Source of the DNA: Chryseomicrobium palamuruense | GTDB lineage: Bacteria > Bacillota > Bacilli > Bacillales_A > Planococcaceae | Length of the DNA stretch: 64,000 nt | Assembly: GCF_042649045.1 (NCBI RefSeq) | Contig: NZ_JBHSEF010000023.1 | Location: forward strand, 124,001-188,000 | Reading direction: 5' to 3' | Shown: in pieces, positions 41,587 to 50,851 of the stretch | How positions within the stretch are numbered: the first letter of the stretch is position 1 | Layout: the number at the start of each line of letters is the position of its first letter | Made by a program: the position numbers and the translations under genes | Notes under the pieces: generated by a model | What the model saw: only the letters and a program-made list of their open reading frames with translations | Databases searched by the model: none | Told to the model about the DNA's origin: nothing

Positions 41587-42027
41587 TTATCTCTCTCCTT
41601 TTCGAGCAGCTTTACCGAGTTTACGTGTTAACTCAATCCATTCTTTTAACGTGTCTTCATCGACGCCTGCAAAAAACCGCTTCATATTTTCGAGATGGGC
41701 GGGGAATGCATCTTCCATTAACCGCTGTCCCTCTTCTGTCAATTCCACGTATGTTACTCGTCTATCTTCCGAACACATTGTTCGTTTGATCAGTTGTTTT
41801 TTGACGAGCTTATCAAGCACATATGTAGTACTTCCACTCGTAATCAAAACGTGCTGCGCGACCTTTTGAACCGGTTGGCGCCCTTGATGATACAGGAGTT
41901 CCATAACGGAGAATTCAGTCACATGGAGACCGTGAACGGTTGCATCTTCTTTAATTTTCTGATGAAATGCACCTGATGTACGGACAAGAGCTGCAATAGC
42001 CCTTCCTACTAGTTTTGTGTCTACCAT
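41587..42027 (-). CDS. mhqR: MarR family regulator MhqR
   Basis: A 146-residue MarR repressor. The winged helix reads VQKVAQHVLITSGSTTYVLDKLVKKQLIKRTMCSEDRRVTYVELTEEGQ. In B. subtilis MhqR represses quinone-detoxification genes including mhqD and mhqN, which follow here. Cysteine content is low (one Cys near 84). A palindrome in its upstream region matches the published MhqR box style, so it should repress its own operon. Flanked upstream by a terminator of the thiolase operon. Confidence 0.8.
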   Translation of the reverse strand: MVDTKLVGRAIAALVRTSGAFHQKIKEDATVHGLHVTEFSVMELLYHQGRQPVQKVAQHVLITSGSTTYVLDKLVKKQLIKRTMCSEDRRVTYVELTEEGQRLMEDAFPAHLENMKRFFAGVDEDTLKEWIELTRKLGKAARKGER

Positions 42028-42041
42028 TGTTAACCCTCTTT

Positions 42042-42059
42042 TATCTTGATTTTAAGATA
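42042..42059. promoter_or_regulatory. MhqR operator candidate
   Basis: TATCTTGATTTTAAGATA is an inverted repeat with TATCTT/AAGATA arms and a 6-nt centre, 15 bp upstream of the mhqR start. It resembles the B. subtilis MhqR box, which has TATCT/AGATA arms in an element of the same length. Confidence 0.65.
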
Positions 42060-42086
42060 CTATAGCATGAATGGAAAGAAAGCGTC

Positions 42087-42118
42087 AAAAAAAGAGGCTC
42101 GCCATTAAGCGAACCTCC
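42087..42118 (-). terminator. Terminator of the TRAP/beta-oxidation operon
   Basis: On the minus strand GAGGTTCGC pairs with GCGAGCCTC around a 6-nt loop, followed by T7. It follows the small membrane protein gene that ends the operon. Confidence 0.85.
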
Positions 42119-42128
42119 ATAATCTTCT

Positions 42129-42395
42129 TCACAAAAAGATGCCTCGAATCAAAATAACAGCACTGATGATGGCAAAGAGCGGAAAAAGAATCATGAGTAA
42201 GGCGACACCTGCAAACCCGTCCCCTTCTATAATCGCATAGCCCATACTCATCAACCAACTGGCCAGTGGGGTGATGACGAGTAGTGAAACAATCCCCCAC
42301 GCCACCCAGCGAATTTTTTCAGATTTTCTTCTTGTAATTAGAAACGTTATTCCTATGGCTAATACAAGTATGAAGCTTGCAACAATCAGTTCCAT
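42129..42395 (-). CDS. Small three-segment membrane protein, last gene of the beta-oxidation operon
   Basis: Unrecognised 88-residue hydrophobic protein with three membrane segments. ATG at 42395 overlaps the thiolase stop codon by one base (TGATG), so it is translationally coupled; the longer frame upstream would run inside the thiolase gene. No domain is recognised. Its place at the end of the operon suggests a role with it, but this is inference. Confidence 0.6.
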   Translation of the reverse strand: MELIVASFILVLAIGITFLITRRKSEKIRWVAWGIVSLLVITPLASWLMSMGYAIIEGDGFAGVALLMILFPLFAIISAVILIRGIFL

Positions 42396-43576
42396 CAGAC
42401 GCTCTCGATGACTAAAGCAATTCCCTGGCCTCCGCCAATACATAAGCTGGCCACACCATACTTTAGTCCACGCTCTTTTAACTCATACGCGAGACTTAGT
42501 ACGATACGAGCACCACTGGTTCCAACGGGATGACCAAGCGCGATGGCCCCGCCGTTCACATTCGTCTTCTCCCGGTCTAGACCTAACTCTTTTTCAACAG
42601 CGAGATACTGAGCAGCAAATGCTTCGTTCACTTCAAACAAATCAATTCGATCAAGCGTCATTTCTGCACGGTCGAGTGCTTGTTTGATTGCAGGGACCGG
42701 GCCAATTCCCATAATTTCAGGATCTACCCCGGAAATTCCCCAGGAAAGGATGCGTGCCATCGGCTTTAATCCGTGTGTATCGATTGCCCCTTTGCCTGCA
42801 ATTATAAGACTCGCCGCTCCATCATTAATCCCACTTGCATTTCCTGCTGTGACAGTTCCATCTTTTTTGAAGGATGGACGCAGTTTCCCCAGTGTATCCG
42901 TGGTCGTTTCCGGCTTGATGTGTTCATCTTTCTCAACCACAATGGTTCCTTTACGGTTCACGATTTCAAACGGTACGATCTCTTTAGCAAACCGGCCAGA
43001 CTCACGTGCTGCCGCGGCCCGTTCATGACTTAGTGCAGAAAACGCGTCTTGTTCCTCACGAGAAATATCATACATCTCGGATAGCTTTTCTGCCGTCATC
43101 CCCATGCCGTTTCCTGTAAAGTCATCGGTCAAAGTCGACAACAACATATCTTCAAATTTCATAGGTCCTAGTTTTGCTTGGTGAAAGCGACTGCTAAAGT
43201 TTGCGTAAGGCGCCATGGACATGTTTTCAGCACCACCAGCTAATACGATATCTGCTTCCCCGAGTTGAATCATTTGAGCTGCAGCTACGACAGCTTGTGT
43301 TCCCGAACCACATAAACGATTTAAAGTGAATGCAGGTACTTCTTTCGGCACCCCTGCTTTCAGTCCGATGTGGCGCGCAAGGTATGCCGCATTTGTGTGG
43401 GAGTGAATGACATTTCCATAAACCACGTGATCGATTTGCTCTGGTGTGACTCCAGAACGTTTCATCGCCTCTTCAGCTGTCACTTTCCCTAACTCGTCCG
43501 CTTGAATGGTTGAAAATGACCCACCAAACGCAGTAAATGCGGTACGAGCTCCGTCGAGTATGTAAACTTCTTTCAT
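42395..43576 (-). CDS. Acetyl-CoA C-acyltransferase (thiolase)
   Basis: A 393-residue thiolase, last catalytic step of beta-oxidation. The nucleophilic Cys89 lies in TLNRLCGSGTQAV; the catalytic His in NGGAIALGHPVGTSGAR; the second Cys in SLCIGGGQG. The family cannot be separated into degradative or biosynthetic thiolase from sequence alone, but its operon (hydratase, dehydrogenase, ligase) argues for degradation. ATG after an AAAGGGG site. Confidence 0.9.
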   Translation of the reverse strand: MKEVYILDGARTAFTAFGGSFSTIQADELGKVTAEEAMKRSGVTPEQIDHVVYGNVIHSHTNAAYLARHIGLKAGVPKEVPAFTLNRLCGSGTQAVVAAAQMIQLGEADIVLAGGAENMSMAPYANFSSRFHQAKLGPMKFEDMLLSTLTDDFTGNGMGMTAEKLSEMYDISREEQDAFSALSHERAAAARESGRFAKEIVPFEIVNRKGTIVVEKDEHIKPETTTDTLGKLRPSFKKDGTVTAGNASGINDGAASLIIAGKGAIDTHGLKPMARILSWGISGVDPEIMGIGPVPAIKQALDRAEMTLDRIDLFEVNEAFAAQYLAVEKELGLDREKTNVNGGAIALGHPVGTSGARIVLSLAYELKERGLKYGVASLCIGGGQGIALVIESV

Positions 43577-43688
43577 ATTGGTACATCCCCTTTGTTTATT
43601 CTATCGATGATAAATCACTCTTTAAGTATATCGATTTTAGCGCTTTAAGAACAAGACAACAGACGAACCCTTCAATTCGCCCGTCCAT

Positions 43689-44531
43689 TTAGTCATAGGA
43701 ATAAAATCCGCGTCCTGATTTTCTACCGTAATGACCGGCTCTTACTTTTTTCTTCAGAATAAGCGGTACGCGATATTTCGAATCTCCTGTCTCAGTAAAC
43801 AGTGTCTCGCACACGAACTGTAGCGTATCGAGTCCGATGAGGTCCGCAAGGGCAAGAGGGCCAATCGGCTGATTGGTACCAAGCATCATGCCACGGTCGA
43901 TATCTTCTTTTGAAGCCAATCCTTCCCCGTAAACAATCATGGCTTCATTGAGCATCGGCACTAAGATACGGTTAACAACAAACAATGGAGAGTCAAGAAC
44001 GGTAATCGCTTCTTTTCCAATAGACTCGATTGTTTCTCGAACAAACCGCAACGTTTCGTCGGATGTTTCTTCCGCCTTCACGACCTCAACAAGTTTCATA
44101 AGGGGCACTGGATTAAAGAAATGCATACCCACCACCTGGTCTGGTCGTCCACTCGCAGCACCGAGTTCGGTCACGCTCAGGCCTGAAGTATTTGAAGCAA
44201 GGATGGTGGATTCTTTGCAAATCTCCCCCAATTGGTGAAACACTTTCTTCTTAATGGCCATTTGTTCAATAATGGCCTCTACAATTAAATCACTATCGGA
44301 AAGCTGGTGAATGTCTGTAACAAATTCAATGGATTGTACGACTTGACCGGTTACGTTTGGGTCTTCCCCCTGCTTTTCATGAATCTTAGCGATACTTTTC
44401 TCAATACTTTTTTTAGCCTTTTCTAAGCTTACTGGTTCGATATCATATAACTTCACTTCATGCCCGGACATAGCAAAGGCTTGAGCGATCCCGTGCCCCA
44501 TTGTTCCGGCCCCTAAGACACCGATTTTCAT
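43689..44531 (-). CDS. 3-hydroxyacyl-CoA dehydrogenase
   Basis: A 280-residue NAD-dependent dehydrogenase of the Hbd/MmgB type. The N-terminal Rossmann motif is GVLGAGTMGHGIAQA; the catalytic His-Glu region is GMHFFNPVPLMKLVEVV. It converts 3-hydroxyacyl-CoA to 3-oxoacyl-CoA, the substrate of the thiolase downstream. It starts 5 nt after the hydratase stop, so co-translation is likely. Confidence 0.9.
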   Translation of the reverse strand: MKIGVLGAGTMGHGIAQAFAMSGHEVKLYDIEPVSLEKAKKSIEKSIAKIHEKQGEDPNVTGQVVQSIEFVTDIHQLSDSDLIVEAIIEQMAIKKKVFHQLGEICKESTILASNTSGLSVTELGAASGRPDQVVGMHFFNPVPLMKLVEVVKAEETSDETLRFVRETIESIGKEAITVLDSPLFVVNRILVPMLNEAMIVYGEGLASKEDIDRGMMLGTNQPIGPLALADLIGLDTLQFVCETLFTETGDSKYRVPLILKKKVRAGHYGRKSGRGFYSYD

Positions 44532-44536
44532 CTCAT

Positions 44537-45358
44537 TCAGCCCCCCTTAAAAAAATCTGGCAAGTCACTAGTTGTAAGAGGGAAACGAGGGTTACGTTTC
44601 TCTTTAAAAGAGGCAATTCCTTCTTTTACATCTTTTTCTCTAGATGCCCAGTGTAAAAACTTTGATTCTACTAAATGAGAATCCATTGGATGTTCTGCTT
44701 CCCACATTTTATAAAACAGTTGTCTACTAAATGAATTAGAGACAGCAGATGTATTTTCAATGATTTCTTTAGCCAGCTCCAGTGCTTTTTCATAGGCATC
44801 TTCCGCGACGTGATTGGCCAATCCAGAAGTGATCAATTCCTCGGAATATATCATTCGGCCTGTATACACCCACTCAAGCGCTTTCGACATACCTACCAGT
44901 CTCGGTAAGAAATAGCCACTTGTGGCTTCTGGACCAATACCGCGTCTTCCAAATACAAATCCGACTTTTGCCGTTTCAGAAAATACGCGTATATCTGCAG
45001 GCAGTAACATTGTTGCGCCAATACCTACTGCCGCTCCGTTGACAGCTGCAATGACTGGTTTTTTTACATGATAGACTTCAAGGCTAACGCGTCCCCCCGT
45101 ATCTCTAAACTCCTCGATACTTTCATCCGATTCAAAGACATCGTCCCCTGTTGATAAATCCATACCCGCACAAAACACTTTTCCTTTTGCTGTGAGAATA
45201 ATAACTCGTACGTCATCTGATTGGTCTGCTTTTCGATAGACTTGAATCAGTTCCTCCATCATTTGCTCGTTAAAGGAATTTAATGCCTCTGGACGGTTTA
45301 ATGTAATCGTTGCGATTTGCTCGTTCACAACGTAGTCAATCGTGTTAAACATGAACAA
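44537..45358 (-). CDS. Enoyl-CoA hydratase/isomerase family protein
   Basis: A crotonase-fold protein of about 273 residues. The oxyanion-hole regions are KGKVFCAGMDLSTGDD and VNGAAVGIGATMLLPADIRV. The position of the first catalytic Glu (PEATSG...) is replaced by a FVFGRRGIGPEA loop as in many ECH-like proteins, so activity is likely but the exact reaction is not fixed. Start: TTG at 45358 has ideal spacing (7 nt) from AAAGGAG; the ATG at 45352 is the alternative. It overlaps the 3' end of the preceding gene. Confidence 0.85.
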   Translation of the reverse strand: MFMFNTIDYVVNEQIATITLNRPEALNSFNEQMMEELIQVYRKADQSDDVRVIILTAKGKVFCAGMDLSTGDDVFESDESIEEFRDTGGRVSLEVYHVKKPVIAAVNGAAVGIGATMLLPADIRVFSETAKVGFVFGRRGIGPEATSGYFLPRLVGMSKALEWVYTGRMIYSEELITSGLANHVAEDAYEKALELAKEIIENTSAVSNSFSRQLFYKMWEAEHPMDSHLVESKFLHWASREKDVKEGIASFKEKRNPRFPLTTSDLPDFFKGG

Positions 45359-46253
45359 ACCACTTCTCCTTTGCCTCCATGTATTCACGCGTTAGTGTTT
45401 GAAGTAGCTGCTGGACAGGTTGTGTCTCTTTTACAACCGTCACTCCATGGCCAGCTGACCAAATATCCTTCCATGCTTTTGGGTCAATCATATGACCTAG
45501 GTCGACTGTTTCCTTTTTCTTTAATGTCGAAGGATCAATATGATTTCTTTTTAGACTGGGAATCAGATAATTTGCATGCACGCCACTGAACGCATCCGTA
45601 TAAAGAATATCTTCTGAAGTAGATTGTACGAGCATGTCTTTGTATTCTGGAAATGCCACACTTTCATCTGTAGCAATAAATCGTGTACCCATATACACGT
45701 AGTCTGCTCCCATGACTTGTGCCGCAAGAATATCTTGGCCTGTCGATATTCCTCCTGCCAAAATAATGACTCCGTCCCAGAATTCTCTTACCGCTGAAAT
45801 GAAAGCAAACGGATTTAATATACCCGCGTGCCCGCCAGCCCCTGCACTCACTAAAATAAGTCCATCCACACCGGAGTCAGCCGCTTTTTGGGCATGTCTC
45901 AAATTGGCTACATCAGCAAACACTTTTCCACCGTATGTTTTGACAACGTCTACCACTTTTCCAGGATGACCAAGAGACGCAATGACAATCGGTGGTTTAT
46001 ACTTCTGAATCAATTCTAAATCCTCTTCTAACCTCTTATTTGTCCGATGACAAATATAGTTAACCGCCCAAGGAACATCCGATAGTTCTTTAGAAAACTG
46101 CTGTAACCACTTTTCGCATTGTTCTTTTGTTCGAGCATTTAATAAAGGAATGGATCCTATAACACCACTTCTGCTACTTGCTATGACCAATTCCGGACTA
46201 GAAACGAGAAACATGGGCGCAACAATAATAGGTAATTTTAATTTAGAAAACAT
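45345..46253 (-). CDS. Nitronate monooxygenase family flavoprotein
   Basis: A 302-residue FMN-binding TIM-barrel protein of the nitronate monooxygenase (2-nitropropane dioxygenase) family. Visible FMN-site parts: LPIIVAPMFLVSS, SLGHPGKVVD, VSAGAGGHAG, LAGGISTGQD, and MGTRFIATDES. Relatives oxidise nitronates or reduce enoyl groups (FabK). In this operon of CoA-ester degradation a side role, for example reducing an unusual unsaturated intermediate, is possible. Ends in WFVHV just inside the hydratase start. Confidence 0.8.
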   Translation of the reverse strand: MFSKLKLPIIVAPMFLVSSPELVIASSRSGVIGSIPLLNARTKEQCEKWLQQFSKELSDVPWAVNYICHRTNKRLEEDLELIQKYKPPIVIASLGHPGKVVDVVKTYGGKVFADVANLRHAQKAADSGVDGLILVSAGAGGHAGILNPFAFISAVREFWDGVIILAGGISTGQDILAAQVMGADYVYMGTRFIATDESVAFPEYKDMLVQSTSEDILYTDAFSGVHANYLIPSLKRNHIDPSTLKKKETVDLGHMIDPKAWKDIWSAGHGVTVVKETQPVQQLLQTLTREYMEAKEKWFVHV

Positions 46254-46756
46254 TACGCAACATCTCCTATTTTTTTGAAATAGGTTCGGTAGATGGATAG
46301 CACTACTTCAAGAACAACAGCAGCAAAGCTGATAGGCACGATCATATAGAGTGGATAGACAGGCAATAAATTCCCTGCAACAGGAATGGCCATTTGATCT
46401 TGAATACCCGATAAGGCAAATAAAATACTGTAATAAGTTAACAACAAAAATACGACTAATTCTAATGCATAGATAATGATGCGATTTACCTGTTGGAACC
46501 GCTTAGGAAGTTTCTCAATCAATTCACTAAGTCTAGGTAACACACCTGATTGATAAGCAAATGCCAAAGTTGGAAAAATGGCCAACGGCATTAAAAAATA
46601 TTGTACAACTTCATAGGTACCTTGAATGGGTACTTTAAAGACATTGCGCATCGTAACATCTACTACAATCATTAGAACCATTGCTGCGATTGCAAAACTA
46701 GCTACACTGATGCCAATGATACGAAACCAATGGGCGATTTTTTCAACACTACTCAA
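46253..46756 (-). CDS. dctQ: TRAP transporter small permease (DctQ)
   Basis: A 167-residue membrane protein with four hydrophobic segments, the small permease of a tripartite ATP-independent periplasmic-type transporter. Characteristic are the VTMRNVFKVPIQGTYEVVQYFLMP segment and the C-terminal Arg-Tyr-Phe-Lys-Lys. Start: TTG at 46756, 7 nt after AGGAGG; the longer frame to 46792 runs into the dctM gene. It works with DctM and DctP encoded upstream; its stop touches the next gene. Confidence 0.85.
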   Translation of the reverse strand: MSSVEKIAHWFRIIGISVASFAIAAMVLMIVVDVTMRNVFKVPIQGTYEVVQYFLMPLAIFPTLAFAYQSGVLPRLSELIEKLPKRFQQVNRIIIYALELVVFLLLTYYSILFALSGIQDQMAIPVAGNLLPVYPLYMIVPISFAAVVLEVVLSIYRTYFKKIGDVA

Positions 46757-46767
46757 ATTGACTCCTC

Positions 46768-48081
46768 CTATCGCATCTGACTTGGCAACCAAGTAACCAG
46801 TTGCGGAAATGCAATCAATAATCCTATAACGATGATGGTTGCGACCACTGCAAAGACAGTTGATGTCTTGAACAGGCGTTCAATAGGGATTCCGGTAACT
46901 CCCCCTACAGCATATACACTGATACCCACAGGCGGTGTCAACATGCCCAACGTACACACAACAGTTAACATGATGCCAAACCATAAAGGATCCGCGTTAA
47001 TTTGATCCAAGATCGGTGTAATGATGGGAACTGTCATCAGAATAACGGCTACTCCTTCAATAAACATAAACAGGAAGAAATAGAAAACCATAATGATGGT
47101 GATAATCAGAACAGGTGATTCCATCAATGGACCTAACAAATCAATGATTTTTCGAGGAACAAGGGATAAAGAGATAAATCTCCCAAATAAAGATGCCCCT
47201 ACAACAATAAACATTGCCATCGTTGTGACTTTTATGGTTTCAACAAACGAGACTTTCAAGAACTTGAGTGAAACTTTTTTTAATACAACCGCAAGGATAA
47301 AGGCAATAAAGGCACCAATAGCACCAGCTTCAGTCGGTGTAAATATCCCCATATAAATACCACCAAAAATAGCAGCAACAATGAAGGTTCCTGCGAGAAC
47401 GACAGTGACATATCTCATTACGGATGTCTCTTCATTCGTCTCATTTTTAATGGCATTTGCTTCAAATTCTTTTCCGTAGATCTTCAAGTAAACCAAAGTC
47501 GTTCCAGCAAAGACCAGCATCATAAGAATTCCGGGTATCATAGCTGCAGTAAACAGTTGTCCGATTGAAATTTGTGCGACCACCCCATATAAAATCAAGA
47601 AAACACTTGGTGGGATAATTGCCGATAATGAACCGGATGCCGCTGCAAGGGATCCAGCCAAATGTGGCGGGTATCCTCGGCGAATTAATTCTGGCACGGC
47701 AATCTGCCCTAGCGCTGCCGAAGTAGCTGTACCTGAACCTGATACACCGCCTAATAAACCCCCGATGAATACCGTTAGTACGCCTAGAACTCCACCTCTA
47801 CCTTTAGACAATTTATAGGCGAGATCGTAAAGGTCCTTTACAATTCCCGCTTGCATGATAAATTGAGCCATGAGTATGTAAAGTGGAATGGTTGTTAAAG
47901 AATAGCTGGCTACTCGTGCAAAGGGTTCTCCTTGTAAAAACCCATTCATGATGGTCGAGCCCCCAATGAGATAAATTCCAAGGATCCCTACAAAGAACAA
48001 TAATGAGCTGATATACATGCCTGTTGTTAAGAAATACAGAAAAATTAAGATGACGATAAATAACACAATATTCTCTGTCAT
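46768..48081 (-). CDS. dctM: TRAP transporter large permease (DctM)
   Basis: A 437-residue membrane protein of about 12 segments, the sodium-coupled channel subunit of the TRAP transporter. Conserved family parts include GGVSGSGTATSAALGQIAVPELIRRGYPPHLAGSLAAASGSLSAIIPPSVFLILYG and GIFTPTEAGAIGAF and TPPVGISVYAVGGV. It forms the complex with DctQ and takes substrate from DctP. A short hairpin separates it from dctP, which may let dctP be expressed at a higher level. Confidence 0.9.
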   Translation of the reverse strand: MTENIVLFIVILIFLYFLTTGMYISSLLFFVGILGIYLIGGSTIMNGFLQGEPFARVASYSLTTIPLYILMAQFIMQAGIVKDLYDLAYKLSKGRGGVLGVLTVFIGGLLGGVSGSGTATSAALGQIAVPELIRRGYPPHLAGSLAAASGSLSAIIPPSVFLILYGVVAQISIGQLFTAAMIPGILMMLVFAGTTLVYLKIYGKEFEANAIKNETNEETSVMRYVTVVLAGTFIVAAIFGGIYMGIFTPTEAGAIGAFIAFILAVVLKKVSLKFLKVSFVETIKVTTMAMFIVVGASLFGRFISLSLVPRKIIDLLGPLMESPVLIITIIMVFYFFLFMFIEGVAVILMTVPIITPILDQINADPLWFGIMLTVVCTLGMLTPPVGISVYAVGGVTGIPIERLFKTSTVFAVVATIIVIGLLIAFPQLVTWLPSQMR

Positions 48082-48112
48082 ACTCTGCCCCCTATGCCAA
48101 GAAAGAAGAATA

Positions 48113-48128
48113 GGGGCTATGGAGCCCC
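48113..48128 (-). terminator. Intercistronic hairpin between dctP and dctM
   Basis: GGGGCT/AGCCCC stem around a 4-nt loop, followed on the minus strand by a pyrimidine-rich stretch. It could stop a share of transcripts or protect the 3' end of the dctP message, giving excess binding protein. Confidence 0.45.
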
Positions 48129-48143
48129 CAAACTTTTTCTCTC

Positions 48144-49286
48144 CTATTCAATATCCATAACTTCTTGTGGAACTTCTGCGCCCGCTTCTACTAGACTGTC
48201 TCTCCAAAGGATGGCAATGTTCTTACCTGCATGTCCTTGAGATTCTAGATTTTCGATCCAGTCTAACCACGTTTTAGTAATGGCTGCTTCAATATGAACT
48301 CGAACCTCTTCAGGTACTTCCGATAAATGTTTGAAATCTCCACCCTTATCGATATTGCTTTGACGATTCTCTTCAGTTTCATCCTTCGTCAATTGAGAAC
48401 CTTCTACAATTAAGCGCTCTGCATTTGTGCGGAAAATGTCTTGAGTTTCTGGAGTTAACTTAGCCCATGTGTCTTCCGTCATTGCCGTATGACCAACGAA
48501 GTGCCCGAAGTTTGCTCCTTCAATCGTATGTTTGATCAGTTCATCAAAACCAAAAGCCATCCAGTCAGGTACATTGTAGAAAAACCCATCTAAAGCATTT
48601 CTGCTCAATGCATCATAGGCATCTGTGATTGGCATAGATTGTGATGTAATGCCTAAATTAGTTGATAAGATTTCGTGCACACGTGATGCTGTTCGCATGC
48701 GAACATCTCGACTAAAATCGCTCACTTCAGCAAACGCTTTGTTTGTTGTTGAAATCACGTAAGGCTGTGTTGGTGAATTGGCAAAAGCTACTAACCCTTT
48801 ATCTTCAAATTCCAGTTGGTAATAGGTTTTTCCATCTTTAATTTCTTGATCGCTGTTCATCATTGCTCTCATAGCCTCAGCCGCAATCGTAGAATCCGAT
48901 TCAAGCAACGGCAGCATAACCACTTCTGTATAAGGGAAACGTTGTGGGTCATAAGGCGCCATTAGAGTAAGGGCTACATCAATCGTTCCATTTGTTAACG
49001 CATCATATTCTGTACCTAACCCGACAAGCTCTCCAGATGTGAACGCATTAAAGCTTACTTTGCCGTCTGTCTCTTCATCCACAGAATCCATCAGTGGCTG
49101 GAAAAATCCTCGATGCCAAAAGTGTTTATCATTTACCCCTGAAGAAGCATTAAACGTCACCGATTCTTGATCCCCAGATGTATTGGAGTCAGTGGTTGCT
49201 GAAGAGGTACCTCCCCCATCTCCGCATGCTCCTAAAATTAGTGCCGACATTGCCACGACAGAAAACCATTTCTTTGAACGTTTCAT
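48144..49286 (-). CDS. dctP: TRAP transporter substrate-binding lipoprotein (DctP)
   Basis: A 380-residue secreted lipoprotein: signal peptide with lipobox LGAC (Cys21), then a Gly/Ser/Thr/Asn linker. The DctP-family core includes KVSFNAFTSGELVGLGTEYDALTNGTIDVAL, SRDVRMRTASRVHEILSTNLGITSQSMPITDAYDALSRNALDGFFYN with the conserved Arg that anchors a carboxylate. The ligand is therefore likely an organic acid, in line with the acyl-CoA ligase upstream. ATG follows AAAGGGGATAA. Confidence 0.9.
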   Translation of the reverse strand: MKRSKKWFSVVAMSALILGACGDGGGTSSATTDSNTSGDQESVTFNASSGVNDKHFWHRGFFQPLMDSVDEETDGKVSFNAFTSGELVGLGTEYDALTNGTIDVALTLMAPYDPQRFPYTEVVMLPLLESDSTIAAEAMRAMMNSDQEIKDGKTYYQLEFEDKGLVAFANSPTQPYVISTTNKAFAEVSDFSRDVRMRTASRVHEILSTNLGITSQSMPITDAYDALSRNALDGFFYNVPDWMAFGFDELIKHTIEGANFGHFVGHTAMTEDTWAKLTPETQDIFRTNAERLIVEGSQLTKDETEENRQSNIDKGGDFKHLSEVPEEVRVHIEAAITKTWLDWIENLESQGHAGKNIAILWRDSLVEAGAEVPQEVMDIE

Positions 49287-49333
49287 TTCATTATCCCCTT
49301 TGATTTGTATTTACTTTCATTCAATCCCTGTGG

Positions 49334-50839
49334 TTAAGCTGTTTGATGCTCTCGTAAAACATTCTTGAGTACTTTTCCACTCGCATTCCGTGGCAACTCT
49401 TCTAAGAAATCAATTTCTTCAGGAATTTTATATTTTGCAATATTCTTACTGCAATATGTTTTTACATCTTCTTCTGTAAGATGTTGGTCGTTTTTCAACA
49501 CTACATATGCTTTAGGAACTTCACCATATACCGGATGAGGAACACCCACGACAGCGGCCTCTAATACTTCAGGAATCTGATACAAGACTTCCTCTACTTC
49601 AACCGGATAGACATTTTCACCACCCCTAATGATCATGTCTTTTTTCCGGTCGACGATATACAATAATCCATCTTCATCAAATCTTCCTAAATCCCCTGTA
49701 TATAACCAACCATTCTGAATCGCTTGGTTTGTCGCTTCTTCATTTTTTAAATACCCATTCATTAACTGTGGGCCTTTCACAACAATCTCGCCCACTTGAC
49801 CTGTTGGCAATGACTCACCGAATTCATCGACTACTTGAACTTCCGTTTTTGGTAACATTTCACCTACGGAACCGATCTTGTCTAATGCAAAATGATCTTT
49901 AAGCGTAGTTGCTGCTGGAGAATTTTCAGTTTGACCATATAAGTTTTGGACGCTTACATTCGGATACAACTCTTTTACTTTTTTAACTAATTCATATGGC
50001 ATTGGTGCGGCTCCATAGGTGAAGAGGCGAAGTTTTGGCAAATTCAGCTCCTTCATCCGTGGATTATTCAATAAGATGCTATACATAGCTGGAACTCCAA
50101 AGAAAATCGTAATATCTTCATTTTCGAGAGTGTCCATTGCAGCTTCTGGTGAAAATGCTTCTTCAATGACGATGGTTCCCCCTGCATAAATAACAGGGAT
50201 GCTAAACACGTGACTAGCTGCGCAGTGAAACAGGGGTGTGACAATTTGCACTCGATCCTCGTGATTCAAGCCCATGGCTTCTCCCCATATTTGAGCAGTC
50301 GCCTCTGTTGCGCCAGCGCTCAACATGACCCCTTTTGGTCGACCTGTTGTACCCGAAGTATAAAAAATGACATTCACATCTTTAGAAGTAAGGTCTACAG
50401 ATTCATAGATGAACGAAGAATCATTCAAGACCTCTTCTAGCGAGTGTTCAGACCCTACTTTGAGTACCGTTTCTACTTGTTGAAGGGTATCTGAAAGTTG
50501 TTTCAGTGTATCGTCAAAGCGAGTATCATAAATCAGGTGCTTTGCTTCAGAGTGTTCCAAAATGTACTGAATTTCTGGTGCAGCGAGTTTATGGTTAATC
50601 GGGAGAGCAGCAAAACCTCCTAAATGCGCTGCATAATAGGCAACCAAGAAGTAATCACTATTCGGCAATAAGAAGGCGATAGGGTCTCCCTTTTTTAAAC
50701 CTTTTGACTGATAGTAAGCTGCCAATCGTTTCGCTTGCTCGTAGAATTGTTGATACGTTAATTGTCTTCCTGCAAATGACGTGATGACTTTATCCCCTTG
50801 AGTTGTTGCATGTTCTGTTAATCGACCTGTAATAAACAT
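49334..50839 (-). CDS. Acyl-CoA ligase (AMP-forming, class I adenylate-forming)
   Basis: A 501-residue AMP-binding enzyme. Motifs A3/P-loop FYTSGTTGRPKGVMLS, A5 NLYGQTENSPAATT, A7 YTGDLGRFDEDGLLYIVDRKKDMI, A8 RGGENVYPVEVEE, and the C-terminal Lys in PRNASGKVLKN are intact. It makes the CoA thioester of a carboxylic acid, presumably the compound taken up by the TRAP transporter. Acid chain length or aromatic type is not predictable. It lies 13 nt after the TetR gene in the operon. Confidence 0.9.
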   Translation of the reverse strand: MFITGRLTEHATTQGDKVITSFAGRQLTYQQFYEQAKRLAAYYQSKGLKKGDPIAFLLPNSDYFLVAYYAAHLGGFAALPINHKLAAPEIQYILEHSEAKHLIYDTRFDDTLKQLSDTLQQVETVLKVGSEHSLEEVLNDSSFIYESVDLTSKDVNVIFYTSGTTGRPKGVMLSAGATEATAQIWGEAMGLNHEDRVQIVTPLFHCAASHVFSIPVIYAGGTIVIEEAFSPEAAMDTLENEDITIFFGVPAMYSILLNNPRMKELNLPKLRLFTYGAAPMPYELVKKVKELYPNVSVQNLYGQTENSPAATTLKDHFALDKIGSVGEMLPKTEVQVVDEFGESLPTGQVGEIVVKGPQLMNGYLKNEEATNQAIQNGWLYTGDLGRFDEDGLLYIVDRKKDMIIRGGENVYPVEVEEVLYQIPEVLEAAVVGVPHPVYGEVPKAYVVLKNDQHLTEEDVKTYCSKNIAKYKIPEEIDFLEELPRNASGKVLKNVLREHQTA

Positions 50840-50851
50840 GGCTCTACCCCT

